A DNA stretch of 64,000 nt from an uncultured Clostridia bacterium (GCA_946411835.1 CAMKFK010000003.1:1-64000); one strand, 5' to 3'; shown: positions 44,120 to 53,295, counted from the first letter of the stretch. Notes: generated by a model not told the origin, from the sequence alone. Translations and numbers: made by a program.

Positions 44120-45035
44120 GCTGAGCCGGGCGTTCTACGAGGACTGCGGCAGGCCGATGCTGGAGACGCAATTCCCGGAGCTGCTGTCCCGCCTCGCCGT
44201 GGGCATGTTCGGCGCGGGGTCGGAATGCCTCGGCTACGACGACGAGATTTCCCGCGACCACGACTTTGAGCCGGGCTTCCTCATCCTTCTGCCGGAGGAG
44301 GACGTCGTGGACCGGCGGAGCGAATTTCTGCTGGAACGCGCCTACGCAAAGCTGCCGAAGGTCTACGGCGGCGTGGCGCGCGCGGCGCTCGCCCCCGTCG
44401 GCGGCGCGCGGCACGGGGTCGTGCGCACGCGCGAGTTCTTCGCGCGGACGGTCGGCGCGCTCGACGGCCGTCTGAGCCTTCATCAGTGGCTGACGCTGCC
44501 GGAGCAGGCGCTGTTGGAGGCGACGAACGGCGCGCTGTTTTTCGACGAGTGGGGCGAGGTGCGCCGCATCCGCGAGGCGCTTTCGTACTTCCCGGAGGAC
44601 GTGCGCCGCAAGCGCCTTGCGGGCGCCCTGCTGCTGATGGGCCAGGCGGGGCAGTACAACCACGCCCGCTGCCTTGCCCGCGGCGAGACGGCGGCGGCGC
44701 ATCTGGCGGCGTTCGAGTTCGCCAAAAGTGCGCTTTCGGCGCGTTTTCTGCTCCATCGGCGCTACCGGCCCTACTACAAGTGGTGCTTCCGCGCCCTGCG
44801 GGAGCTGCCGGACGGCGCGCCCTTCGCCCGCTCGCTGGAGGACTTGCTCACCGGCGCGGCGGACGCGGCGCGGGGCGCCGAGATCGAGCGGCTTTGCGCT
44901 GAGACGGTGAGCCTGCTGCGCGCGCAGGGCCTCTCCGACGCGCCGGGTGACGAGCTGGAGCGCCATGCCTACGCCGTCAACGACGGGATCGCGGACGCGG
45001 CGCTGCGCAGCCTGCACATCCTCGCGGCGGTCTGA
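44106..45035 (+). CDS. DUF4037-domain protein (nucleotidyltransferase-like)
   Basis: 309 residues. N-terminal segment VGMFGAGSECLGYDDEISRDHDFEPGF resembles a nucleotidyltransferase core (G-S-x..D-x-D pattern with DHDFEPG). The C-terminal half has a helical domain (RRYRPYYKWCFRALRELP). DUF4037 proteins commonly pair with TPR proteins; substrate unknown. Followed by a strong terminator. Confidence 0.85.
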   Translation: MNGLELSRAFYEDCGRPMLETQFPELLSRLAVGMFGAGSECLGYDDEISRDHDFEPGFLILLPEEDVVDRRSEFLLERAYAKLPKVYGGVARAALAPVGGARHGVVRTREFFARTVGALDGRLSLHQWLTLPEQALLEATNGALFFDEWGEVRRIREALSYFPEDVRRKRLAGALLLMGQAGQYNHARCLARGETAAAHLAAFEFAKSALSARFLLHRRYRPYYKWCFRALRELPDGAPFARSLEDLLTGAADAARGAEIERLCAETVSLLRAQGLSDAPGDELERHAYAVNDGIADAALRSLHILAAV

Positions 45036-45044
45036 TAAGTGGAA

Positions 45045-45080
45045 GCGGGCGCGTTCCGAACGGCTTCGGAACGCGCCCGC
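45045..45080. terminator. Terminator between the DUF4037 gene and the HD gene
   Basis: Perfect 16-base stem (45045-45060 with 45065-45080), loop CGGC, between convergent genes. No T-run, so it may act on both strands as a barrier. Confidence 0.7.
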
Positions 45081-45084
45081 CGTA

Positions 45085-45654
45085 TCATTCCGCGCGCGGG
45101 GCGAGGCCCAGCTCCTCCGCGTGCGCCCGCATACCCTCGATGCAGATGCCCGCGACCTCGCCGAGCTCCATGCCCAGCAGCTCGCAGCCCTTGAGGATCA
45201 GCGCGCGGTTGCACTTGGCGGCGAACTTCTTGTCCTTGAACTTCTTCAGGAAGCTCTTGACCTCGAGATCGGTGATGCCGTTGGGACGCATCCGCGCCGC
45301 CGCCTGAATGATGCCGGTCAGCTCGTCCACCGTGTAGAGCGACTTTTCCATGTCGGTGACTGGCTCCACGTCGTTGCGGATGCCGTAGCCGTGGGCGAGG
45401 ATGGCGCGCACGTCCTCCGCGCTGACGCCCGCGTCGAGCAGCGGCTGTTCCGTGTGGTCCAGATGCTCGTCGGGGTATTTCTCGTAGTCGTAGTCGTGCA
45501 GGTAGCCCACCGCCGCCCAGTGCTCGCTGTCCTCCCCAAAGTGCTTCGCCATCGCCTCCATGGCGTAGCAGACGTTGAGGGAGTGCAGGATCAGATGCTC
45601 CTCCGTGACCATATCGCGGTTGAGCGCCCTGGCGCGTTCCATTGTCAGGTTCAT
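45085..45654 (-). CDS. HD-domain hydrolase
   Basis: 189 residues. H24 (LILHSLNVCYAM), the HD pair in VGYLHDYDYEKYPDEH, and a later histidine in ILAHGYG form an HD metal site of the HDIG type. Probably a phosphohydrolase; substrate unknown. Monocistronic with its own promoter. Confidence 0.88.
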   Translation of the reverse strand: MNLTMERARALNRDMVTEEHLILHSLNVCYAMEAMAKHFGEDSEHWAAVGYLHDYDYEKYPDEHLDHTEQPLLDAGVSAEDVRAILAHGYGIRNDVEPVTDMEKSLYTVDELTGIIQAAARMRPNGITDLEVKSFLKKFKDKKFAAKCNRALILKGCELLGMELGEVAGICIEGMRAHAEELGLAPRAE

Positions 45655-45701
45655 ATCGGTCGATCCTCTCTTTCGCAGTGTTTGTCTATCAATCGCGTTC
45701 C

Positions 45702-45730
45702 ATTATAATACACGCTCTCCGTTTTTTCCA
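45702..45730 (-). promoter_or_regulatory. Promoter of the HD-domain gene
   Basis: Minus strand: TGGAAA (45730-45725), 17 bases, TATAAT (45707-45702). Confidence 0.55.
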
Positions 45731-45792
45731 CTGTGAAATCGCGCTTTGCTTCGGCTCGCTGCATATTTTTCACGATTTGAGAAAACCTGCTC

Positions 45793-45821
45793 TTGCAAAA
45801 ATTAGTCAGATGTGCTAAAAT
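45793..45821 (+). promoter_or_regulatory. Promoter of the purine permease gene
   Basis: TTGCAA (45793-45798), 17 bases, TAAAAT (45816-45821). No purine riboswitch is visible in the short leader. Confidence 0.7.
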
Positions 45822-45853
45822 ATTTTTAGTTCAATTTAAAGGAGGAGAAAACA

Positions 45854-47161
45854 TTGGACAAATTCTTCAAGCTGACGGAGCGGGGCACCACGGTCAGAAC
45901 CGAAATCATGGCGGGCATTACGACCTTTATGACCATGGCGTACATCCTCGCGGTCAATCCGGGCATCCTGTCCGCCACGGGCATGGACTTCGGCAAGGTC
46001 TTCGCGGCGACCGCCATCACCTCCGCGATTGCGACGCTGGTGATGGGGCTTCTGGCGAACCTGCCGTTTGCGCTGTCTGCGGGCATGGGCGTCAACGCAT
46101 TCTTCGCCTACACGGTCGTGCTGAGCATGGGCTATCCGTGGCAGTGGGCGCTGACGGCGGTGTTCTGTGAGGGTATCATCTTCCTGATCCTGACCTTCTT
46201 CAACATCCGCGAGGCGATCGTCAACAGCATCCCCGTCAACCTCAAGAAGGCGATCGGCGCGGGCATCGGCCTGTTCATCGCCTACATCGGTCTGCAAAAC
46301 GCGGGCATCGTCGTGCCGGACGCTGCCACCGCATCTGCGCTGAGCAAGACGTGGTTCACCGGCAGCGCGGGCGTGGCGATGATCGGTCTGGTCATCACGT
46401 CGTTCCTGCTGGTCAAGGGCGTCAAGGGCGCGCTGCTGTTCGGCATCATCATTACGACGATCATCGGAATCCCCTTTGGCGTGACGCATTACGCGGGCGG
46501 CTCGTTCCTGCCCAGCGCGCCGTATTTCGCCGAGTTCGCCTTCGGCGAGATCTTTTCCTCCGGGCGCTCGATCTTCGACTTTATCATTGTCATGTTCACC
46601 TTCCTCTTTGTCGATCTGTTCGACACAGTGGGAACGCTGATCGGCTGCGCGGGCAAGTCCGGCCTGATCCGGGAGGATGGCTCCATCCCCAACTGCAAGG
46701 AGGCGCTGCTCTCCGACGCGATCGGCACCACGACGGGCGCCGTGCTCGGCACCTCGACCGTCACCACCTTCGTCGAAAGCGCCTCCGGCGTCTCCGAGGG
46801 CGGACGCACGGGCCTGACCGCCGTCACGGTTTCGGCGCTGTTTACGCTGTCCCTGTTCTTTGAGCCGCTGTTCGGCTCCATTCCCAGCGCGGCGACGGCG
46901 CCGGCGCTCATTATCGTCGGCGTGATGATGGTCACGCCGGTGCAGGAAATCGACTTCGGCGACTATGCCGAAAGCATCCCTGCGTTCCTGACCATGATTA
47001 TCATGGTCTGCGCCTACAGCATTTCGGACGGTATTATGTTCGGCGTCCTGTCTTATGTCGTGCTGAAGATCGCCAGCGGCAAGACGAAGCAGGTCAATCC
47101 CGCCACCTGGGTCGTCGCGGTGCTCTTCATCCTGAAGATCGTGGTCGGCGCACTGAGCTGA
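45854..47161 (+). CDS. NCS2/AzgA-type purine permease
   Basis: 435 residues, TTG start after a strong GGAGGAG. About 12 hydrophobic helices. AGITTFMTMAYILAVNP, GLLANLPFALSAGMGVNAFFA, VFCEGIIFL and FVDLFDTVGTLIG are signatures of guanine/hypoxanthine transporters (PbuG/AzgA). TTG start and strong site are read directly. Confidence 0.94.
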   Translation: MDKFFKLTERGTTVRTEIMAGITTFMTMAYILAVNPGILSATGMDFGKVFAATAITSAIATLVMGLLANLPFALSAGMGVNAFFAYTVVLSMGYPWQWALTAVFCEGIIFLILTFFNIREAIVNSIPVNLKKAIGAGIGLFIAYIGLQNAGIVVPDAATASALSKTWFTGSAGVAMIGLVITSFLLVKGVKGALLFGIIITTIIGIPFGVTHYAGGSFLPSAPYFAEFAFGEIFSSGRSIFDFIIVMFTFLFVDLFDTVGTLIGCAGKSGLIREDGSIPNCKEALLSDAIGTTTGAVLGTSTVTTFVESASGVSEGGRTGLTAVTVSALFTLSLFFEPLFGSIPSAATAPALIIVGVMMVTPVQEIDFGDYAESIPAFLTMIIMVCAYSISDGIMFGVLSYVVLKIASGKTKQVNPATWVVAVLFILKIVVGALS

Positions 47162-47175
47162 TTTTGCCATCCCAT

Positions 47176-47209
47176 AAAAAAGAGACCGGAGACGTCCGGC
47201 CTCTTTTTT
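47176..47209. terminator. Bidirectional terminator after the purine permease
   Basis: A 15-base stem with one wobble (47176-47190 with 47195-47209), flanked by A and T runs on both sides; serves both convergent genes. Confidence 0.88.
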
Positions 47210-47940
47210 TATATTGTCCGGAGCCAGCCTTCGATGAACGCGCTCTCAAACTCGTGCGCCTTGGCGTTGGGATGGGTGTTGCGCGGGGGATCGACGGCGA
47301 ACATCCGCGTGCGGAAGTCCCTGACCTGCCGGCTGATCGCCGGGTTGGTGGAGCGCCCCATGGCGGGGGTGCGCTCACCTCCGTTGAGGTCGAGGTAGGG
47401 GACGCCCCAGCGCCGCGCGGCGGCGATGGTCGCGGCGCGGTAGTCGTCGGTCTCGCAGCCGTTGGAAACGAGGATGCCGAGGTGCGCGTAAGGGTGGTGG
47501 GTAATGATGTGCTCCAGCACCACGTTCCACGCGCCGCAGAAGGTGTCAATGCGCGCATCGTCGGGGTCGCCGAGGAGGATGATCCCTTTCTTGACCTCCC
47601 CGTCGTCGGCGACGGACTTGGGGCGGTGGTGGCTGTCGTTGATGCCGAAGCAGAGCGTGATGTAGTCCGCGTCGGCGTCAATGGTCCGGTACAGCCCGCC
47701 GGAGAAGGTGTTTTGAAACGGCTCGTCCGAAGGCGTCGCCAGCGTCATGCCGCCGACAGCGAGGTGCTGCACGGTCATGCCGTTGCGCGCCGCGATCAAA
47801 TTGCCGTAGGTTTTGCGCTTGCCCGCAAAGGGGCCGCCGTCAAACAGCGGCTCGCCGTCCGGCGCGCCCTTGAAGTCGCCGTTGGTAAAGCTGTCGCCGC
47901 AGACCGCCCACTTTTTTCCTTGCAGTGTGTTGTATTCCAT
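47209..47940 (-). CDS. SGNH/GDSL-type hydrolase
   Basis: 243 residues from the ATG at 47940 with GGGAGAAACG upstream. Block I CGDSFTNGDF (catalytic serine S17), block III FGINDSHH, and the C-terminal THPNAKAHEF with the DxxH-like HPN histidine. No signal peptide, so probably an intracellular esterase; substrate unknown. Confidence 0.9.
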   Translation of the reverse strand: MEYNTLQGKKWAVCGDSFTNGDFKGAPDGEPLFDGGPFAGKRKTYGNLIAARNGMTVQHLAVGGMTLATPSDEPFQNTFSGGLYRTIDADADYITLCFGINDSHHRPKSVADDGEVKKGIILLGDPDDARIDTFCGAWNVVLEHIITHHPYAHLGILVSNGCETDDYRAATIAAARRWGVPYLDLNGGERTPAMGRSTNPAISRQVRDFRTRMFAVDPPRNTHPNAKAHEFESAFIEGWLRTI

Positions 47941-48035
47941 GTCGTTTCTCCCTTGCCGCAATCATCAGCCCTCGCCCGGCGACGGCTCCGCGCGTCGTCC
48001 CGACCGTCCTGCCGAACCCGAAAGCGCACACAGAC

Positions 48036-48064
48036 AGTATACGGGATTTTTTCGCGACAGTAAA
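48036..48064 (-). promoter_or_regulatory. Promoter of the SGNH hydrolase gene
   Basis: Minus strand: TTTACT (48064-48059), 17 bases, TATACT (48041-48036). Confidence 0.6.
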
Positions 48065-48103
48065 GCATAATTTGACATTTTCCGCAAGCGTATCGTTTTT
48101 TTG

Positions 48104-48132
48104 TTGCGCAGTGGGTCAAGATGGAATATAAT
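48104..48132 (+). promoter_or_regulatory. Promoter of the GGDEF/EAL gene
   Basis: TTGCGC (48104-48109), 17 bases, TATAAT (48127-48132), 45 bases before the start codon. Confidence 0.6.
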
Positions 48133-48176
48133 ACATAGCGTACCGGTATAACAGGCGCCGACGGAGGAAACGATAC

Positions 48177-50948
48177 ATGGATATGCGGGTGCTCCGAAGC
48201 AACAAAAGCGAATATGAGCGCTGGTCGGAGGAGCTTAACCGCGAGAACCGCAGGGCGATCGTGCTGCTGTGGTATGCGCTGCTGCCGCTGAGCGTTATCA
48301 GCATGGCGGCGCAGTCTGTGGTCGCCGCGCCGGAGGTCACGCTGTTTCGCAGCGCATTGCTGCTGCTCTGCGCGCTTTTGTTCGCGCTGATTGAGCGTTT
48401 CGTGATCCCGAAGGAGACCCGGCACGCGACGGCGTGGATGTACGCGCTCAGCACGCCGGTTTTTCTGCTGAGCGCTCTGCTTGAAACGGTCTGGAGCCCC
48501 GAACGCGAGGCTGTTACGATCCTGCTGCTGCTCGTCGTCCTGCCCATGTTCACCATGGACCATTTCCGGCGCATGGCGACGGTGATGACGCTGTGGCTGG
48601 CAATCTTCATCTGGCTTTCCTGCCGCTCCAAGCCGGAGACGCTGTTTTACATGGACGCGCTTCACGGCGCGGAATTTTACTTTGCCGCCCTCGTGATCTA
48701 TCTGCTTGCCCTGAAGGTTCGCATGAAGTATATGCGCAACCTTGAGACCGCTGCTTACGAGCGCGACCACGACCGCAAAACCGGTTGCCTCAACCGCAAC
48801 GCGCTCCTCGCCCGGCTGGGCGGGAACGCGGGGAAGCCGCTGACGCTGCTGCTGGCCGATTTGGAGCAGCTCCAGCTCTACCGCGACTACTTCGGTTCCG
48901 CCGCCGCGGACGAAATGCTCCGGTTTTTCGTGGAAACGTTTTGCGGCGTGTTCGGCGACGGCGCGGTGTTTTCCTGCGCCGAGTCCGAGCTTGTCTGCCT
49001 TGACGAAGGGGACGCGGCGGCGTGTCTTGAAAAGCTCGCGCGCTGCCGCGACAGGCTGCATACCTTTCGGTGGGAGGGGCGCGCATGTATGCTGAGCTGC
49101 GCCGTCGGCTGCGTCACCGCAGCGCCCGAATCGGAGGAGGATGTGCAGAAGCTGCTGCGCCTCGCCAATATCTACGCCCACAAGGCGCGCCGCACGGGCA
49201 GCGACCGGACGGTCGACGGCGTCTTCGACGAGCAGGCGCTGGCCGACGGTATCCACCAGAGCGCGCTGCTTGGTGAAAACAGCGGACTGGACAACAACCG
49301 TCTGACGGGTCTGCCGGATCTGTCCAGCTTTGTTGCCCACGCGGACGTGCTGCTGAACAATGTGGTGGACCGGTCGCGCGGGACGCTGGTGGGCTACGTC
49401 AAGCTCCAGCACCTGCGCGACTACAACAGCCGCTTCGGCTACACACAGGGCGACGCGCTGCTGGTGAAGACGGCGGAGCGACTGCGCGCCGCGTTCCCCG
49501 ACCGCTATCTCTGCCACATCACCGGCGGCCAGTTCTGCGTGCTGTGCTACGAGGACGAGGCGGAGCCGGGGCTCGCGCACCTGCGCGCAGGGCAGAGCGG
49601 CGCCGCGTCCGACGCCAGCGTAAGCTGCAAGGCGGGCTTCGCCGCGTTTACCGGCACGGAGAGCGCCATCTCTCTGATCGACCGCGCCATGCGCGCCTAT
49701 GAGAGCGTCCGCGACGGGAAGGATACGTTTTATCGCGTGTACGGCCGTCAGCTTGACGAGGAGCTGCGCTTTCAGGAATACATTGTCGCCCATTTGGACG
49801 AGGCAATCGCCTCCGGCTGGGTGCAGGTGTACTACCAGCCGATCATCCGTTCCATCACCGGCGAGGTCTGCAACGAGGAGGCGCTGTGCCGCTGGCAGGA
49901 CCCCGTCTACGGGCTGCTCTCGCCGTCGCGCTTCCTCACCGTGCTGGAGGCGCGTGGGCTGATTTATAAGACCGACCTGTTCGTTGTGGGGCAGGTGCTG
50001 CGTGAGTTTGCGATGCGCCGCGAGCAGGGCGTCCCCATTGTGCCGGTGTCGGTCAACCTTTCGCGCCGCGATTTCGAGGAGTGCGACATGGTCGCGGAGA
50101 TCGACGCGCTGATGGAGGCGGCGCGCTGCGACAAGAGACTCATCAAGATCGAAATCACGGAATCCGCCTTTGTGGAGGATCAGGAGCGGCTCAAGGAGGA
50201 AATGCGCCGCTTCCGCGCCCACGGCTATGACATCTGGATGGACGATTTCGGCAGCGAGTATTCCACGCTCATCCTCTTGCAGGAGCTGGACTTCGACCTG
50301 CTCAAGATCGACATGAAGTTTATGGAAAACATCACGCCGGACGGGCGCAACTACGTTATCGTGTCCAAGATCATCGACATGGCGCGCGAGCTGGGCGTTT
50401 CCACGCTGATTGAGGGCGTGGAGACCAAGGAGCAGCTGCGCATGATGCAGGTTCTGGGCTGCGAAAAGATACAGGGCTTTCTGTTCAACAGCCCGCGCCC
50501 GCTCAGCTATATCGCCCGCCGCGCCCGGACGGGGACGGGGCTCGCCTTCGAGAAGCCGGACGCCGCAGCGTACTATGAGATGGTCGGGCGCGTGAACCTC
50601 AACGAGCCGATGGCAAACGCCGAGGGGAAGAGCCGCCTGCTCACCGCCGACATCCTGCCGGCGGGCGTGGTGGAGGCGCGGGACGGCGAGCTGTACTGCC
50701 TGCGCCGGCTGGAGCGCTGGGGCATGCTGAGCGCGGAGGAGGACGATACACGCATCCGAAAGCTCGCGCCGCTGCCGCAGTGGAGCGATTTGACCGCGCG
50801 CTGCATGGAGACCGAGAACTGGGTCAGCTTTTCCGACAGGACCGCCAAGGGGCGGCAGCTCGTGGTGTACGCGCGCCGCCTGTGCGGCGCGCGCTGGCGC
50901 GGCGGCGTACCGTTCCTGGTGGTGCTGCTGCCGGAGGTAAAACTGTAA
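48177..50948 (+). CDS. Membrane protein with two degenerate GGDEF domains and an intact EAL domain
   Basis: 923 residues. About six N-terminal membrane helices (28-185). The first GGDEF-like domain (about 200-330) has AESEL (268-272) at the signature, the second (about 350-520) has GGQF (450-453); both should be inactive cyclases. The EAL domain (about 540-790) keeps E568-A-L, VNLSRRDF, IEITES, DDFGSEYS, LLKIDM and EGVET, so c-di-GMP phosphodiesterase activity is expected. A C-terminal tail of about 110 residues is unassigned. A pilB-type gene starts 14 bases later, suggesting control of pili or surface behaviour before that gene decayed. Confidence 0.92.
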   Translation: MDMRVLRSNKSEYERWSEELNRENRRAIVLLWYALLPLSVISMAAQSVVAAPEVTLFRSALLLLCALLFALIERFVIPKETRHATAWMYALSTPVFLLSALLETVWSPEREAVTILLLLVVLPMFTMDHFRRMATVMTLWLAIFIWLSCRSKPETLFYMDALHGAEFYFAALVIYLLALKVRMKYMRNLETAAYERDHDRKTGCLNRNALLARLGGNAGKPLTLLLADLEQLQLYRDYFGSAAADEMLRFFVETFCGVFGDGAVFSCAESELVCLDEGDAAACLEKLARCRDRLHTFRWEGRACMLSCAVGCVTAAPESEEDVQKLLRLANIYAHKARRTGSDRTVDGVFDEQALADGIHQSALLGENSGLDNNRLTGLPDLSSFVAHADVLLNNVVDRSRGTLVGYVKLQHLRDYNSRFGYTQGDALLVKTAERLRAAFPDRYLCHITGGQFCVLCYEDEAEPGLAHLRAGQSGAASDASVSCKAGFAAFTGTESAISLIDRAMRAYESVRDGKDTFYRVYGRQLDEELRFQEYIVAHLDEAIASGWVQVYYQPIIRSITGEVCNEEALCRWQDPVYGLLSPSRFLTVLEARGLIYKTDLFVVGQVLREFAMRREQGVPIVPVSVNLSRRDFEECDMVAEIDALMEAARCDKRLIKIEITESAFVEDQERLKEEMRRFRAHGYDIWMDDFGSEYSTLILLQELDFDLLKIDMKFMENITPDGRNYVIVSKIIDMARELGVSTLIEGVETKEQLRMMQVLGCEKIQGFLFNSPRPLSYIARRARTGTGLAFEKPDAAAYYEMVGRVNLNEPMANAEGKSRLLTADILPAGVVEARDGELYCLRRLERWGMLSAEEDDTRIRKLAPLPQWSDLTARCMETENWVSFSDRTAKGRQLVVYARRLCGARWRGGVPFLVVLLPEVKL

Positions 50949-50962
50949 AGGAGCAAGGATTC

Positions 50963-52245
50963 ATGGCATTCTACCGCCGCTTGGGCGAACTGCTGCTCGC
51001 TGCGGGAACGATCACGCAGGAGGAGCTGGAAAAGGGCCTCGCGCTGCAAAAGACGCAGAAGGGGCGGCTGGGCGAGGTGCTTATCGCCAACCATATCATC
51101 ACCGAGGATCGGCTCATCGAGGCGCTTTAGATTCAACTCGGCATCGAATTTGTCGATCTCACGAAGATTCCCATCCCGACCGAGCTTGCCTCCGCCGTGC
51201 CCAAGAACATCGCCAGGCAGCATCAGGTGGTGCCGATCCGGCAGGTGAAGGGCGAGCTGTACCTCGCCATGGCGGACCCGCTGAATTTCTACGCCATCGA
51301 GGAGGTGCGCAAGGCGGTGCGCCGCAAGGTTGTGCCCGTGCTGGCGCGCGGCGGCGGTGGAGCGCGCGATCATGGTGCTCTACGGCAACGAGGGCGCGGC
51401 GAAGGCCATCGAGGAAATGCGCCGCGACCACAGCGCGAACGCGGAGGCGAGCGTCACGGCGGAGGGCTTCGCCGCCAACCAGCTTGGCGACGACAGCGTG
51501 ACCAACGCGCCGACGATCCGGCTGGTCAACTCGCTGCTCGAGCGTGCCATCACAGAGCGCTCGAGCGACATCCACATCGAGCCGCATGAGAGGGAGCTGC
51601 AGGTGCGTATGCGCATTGACGGCGTCATGCGCGACATCCTCACCGTGCCGAGCGACCTGCAAAACTCGGTCATCTCCCGCATTAAGATCATGTCCGGCAT
51701 GGACATCGCCGAGCGCCGCATCCCGCAGGACGGCCGTTTCAACGTCAAGCTCAGGGACAAGGACATCGACCTGCGCGTGTCCTCGCTGCCCACGGTCTAC
51801 GGTGAAAAGATCGTCCTGCGCCTGTTGGACAAGTCCGGCGGCGGCATCAGCAAGGAGCAGATCGGGCTGACCGGCTCCGACCTCGACAAGTACGAGAAGA
51901 TGATCCGCTGCCGCAGCGGCGTGGTGCTCATCGTCGGGCCGATGGGCAGCGGAAAGTCCACCACGATGAACACGATCATCCACGACCTGAACACCCGCGA
52001 GGTCAACATCGTCACGCTGGAGGACCCCGTCGAGTACAACATCGAGGGCGTCAACCGGGTGCAGATCAACGAGAAGACCGGCATGACCTTTGCCGGCGGC
52101 CTGCGCGATCCTGCGCCAGGACCCGGACATCATCGCCGTCGGCGAAATACGCGACGGTGACCCGCTGCTGACAACATTGACAGGCGTGGAGCGATACATA
52201 CGGGCGGTGGGGAAGTTGGTGAAACGGCTGGGAAAGGACACTTGA
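50963..52245 (+). pseudogene. pilB/gspE-type secretion ATPase, decayed
   Basis: Reading starts at an ATG at 50963 after AAAGGAGCAAGG (RRLGELLLAAGTITQEELEKG). A TAG at 51129-51131 region (codon after LIEAL) replaces the usual glutamine; the frame then goes on with IQLGIEFVDLTKIPIP. A one-base indel near 51350 moves the frame to VERAIMVLYGNEGAAK. The next stretch keeps the core: SSDIHIEPHE, GRFNVKLRDKDIDLRVSSLP, Walker A GPMGSGKSTT, LEDPVEYNIEG. A second frameshift near 52111 leads to ILRQDPDIIAVGEIRDG, after which family similarity stops and unrelated codons run to a TGA at 52244. The C-terminal third is gone. Type IV pilus ATPase by origin; cannot make an active enzyme. Confidence 0.9.
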
Positions 52246-52270
52246 CAATATTGGATTTATCCTATATTAT
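52242..52270 (+). promoter_or_regulatory. Promoter of the toxin-antitoxin pair
   Basis: TTGACA (52242-52247), 17 bases, TATTAT (52265-52270). Confidence 0.75.
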
Positions 52271-52298
52271 AGAGACGCAGTATGAGGAGAGAAGGTTT

Positions 52299-52661
52299 AT
52301 GTCCAACTACCTTGTAACGTTTTACACGAAGCCTGACGGGTCAAAGCCCGTCAGCGAGTTCATCCAATCGCTGGAACCGAAGATGCAGGCAAAGGTCATC
52401 CGCTCACTTGAAATTCTTGAGGCAAACGGTCCCACGCTCCGTGAGCCATACACAAAAGCACTCGGCGACGGCATATTTGAACTGCGGATACAAGCCGCCG
52501 GCGACATCAGCAGAGTGCTCTATTTCTATGTTTTGGGGCATACTATTATCGCAACACACGGATTTATCAAGAAAACGCGGAAAACGCCGCCCGCCGAGCT
52601 TCGGCTGGCAAAGACATATCGCGCCGATTATATGAGGCGGATGAAGGAGGAGCATACATGA
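52299..52661 (+). CDS. higB: RelE/HigB-family toxin (Gp49-like)
   Basis: 120 residues. Begins with FYTKPDGSKPVSEFIQSL; contains LGDGIFELRIQAAGDISRVLYFYV and THGFIKKTRKTPPAEL, the core of the phage-derived Gp49/HigB toxins, ribosome-dependent mRNA interferases. AGGAGAGAAGG precedes the ATG. The antitoxin gene overlaps by four bases. Confidence 0.9.
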   Translation: MSNYLVTFYTKPDGSKPVSEFIQSLEPKMQAKVIRSLEILEANGPTLREPYTKALGDGIFELRIQAAGDISRVLYFYVLGHTIIATHGFIKKTRKTPPAELRLAKTYRADYMRRMKEEHT

Positions 52662-52945
52662 CGGATTTGGAAGCGCTGAAAAGCGAATTGATGAAAAACC
52701 CCGCGTTTCAGGCGGAGTACGAAGCACTCGCCCCGGAATATGAAATCATGCAGGCGATGATCGACGCGCGCCATGCGTCCGGGCTGACGCAAAAAGAACT
52801 CGCCGAACGAACCGGGATCGCGCAGGGCGACATCAGCAAGCTGGAAAAAGGGAACGCGAACCCGTCGCTCAAAACGCTCAAGCGCCTGGCGGACGGCATG
52901 GGAATGACCCTCAAAATCGCGTTCGAGCCGCAAGCCCGCGCATAA
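52658..52945 (+). CDS. higA: HigA-type antitoxin (XRE helix-turn-helix)
   Basis: 95 residues. HTH of the XRE type at about 38-90: SGLTQKELAERTGIAQGDISKLEKG with NPSLKTLKRLADGMG. Binds the toxin and probably the operon promoter. Toxin-first order with a four-base overlap is usual for HigBA. Confidence 0.92.
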   Translation: MTDLEALKSELMKNPAFQAEYEALAPEYEIMQAMIDARHASGLTQKELAERTGIAQGDISKLEKGNANPSLKTLKRLADGMGMTLKIAFEPQARA

Positions 52946-52959
52946 AGCGTACAGCGCGA

Positions 52960-53001
52960 AAGCGATTCTTCTGGACTGCGCTTCCTTCTGCTCCCACTCA
53001 T
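52960..53001 (-). pseudogene. Possible 5' stump of a transposase gene
   Basis: On the minus strand GGAGGTATTACT precedes an ATG (53001) and about 13 codons (MSGSRRKRSPEES), which resembles the start of IS3-type helix-turn-helix transposase subunits. The frame then runs into antitoxin sequence. Too short to be sure. Confidence 0.3.
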
Positions 53002-53009
53002 AGTAATAC

Positions 53010-53046
53010 CTCCAATGTAGTGTCCCTATTTTACACTACATCGGAG
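53010..53046. repeat. Inverted repeat, possible IS end or operator
   Basis: A 14-base stem with one mismatch (53010-53023 with 53033-53046) separated by CCCTATTTT, directly upstream of the transposase stump. Confidence 0.6.
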
Positions 53047-53085
53047 GTTTACACAATTCCTAGGATAGTCTCAGTAACACATGGC

Positions 53086-53196
53086 GATATGCCTTCAGGG
53101 AAATCTGGCTGCGGTTCGCCGCAGCTTAGACGCGGCAACTGCATATCCTCCGGCAGCCCTCCGTATCAGAGGGTGGGGTTTTGCGCCCATTTTTTG
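53086..53196 (+). ncRNA. Candidate structured RNA ending in a terminator
   Basis: Outer pairing GATATGC (53086-53092) with GCATATC (53141-53147) encloses a perfect GCTGCGG-TTCG-CCGCAGC hairpin (53108-53125, UUCG loop). Then follow CCCTC/GAGGG (53157-53173) and TGGG/CCCA (53174-53189) and a run of T. The arrangement recalls the RNA at the end of IS200/IS605 (TnpB) elements, but no tnpB is present; I did not match a known family. Confidence 0.4.
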
Positions 53197-53295
53197 AGGA
53201 GAGACGCAATTTCCGTTGGAAATCTCGCGCTGGTAACATCAAATAGCCGTGCGAGCAAAATTTATGAGTCCAGTTTCACGGATTTGGGTATAATT

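Noticed and set aside
45660-45853. Purine riboswitch before the purine permease
   Set aside because: The leader between promoter and start is only about 30 bases and lacks the conserved loops.
48072-48077. TTGACA upstream of the GGDEF/EAL gene as its -35 box
   Set aside because: No -10 box lies 16-18 bases downstream; the TTGCGC/TATAAT pair at 48104-48132 fits better.
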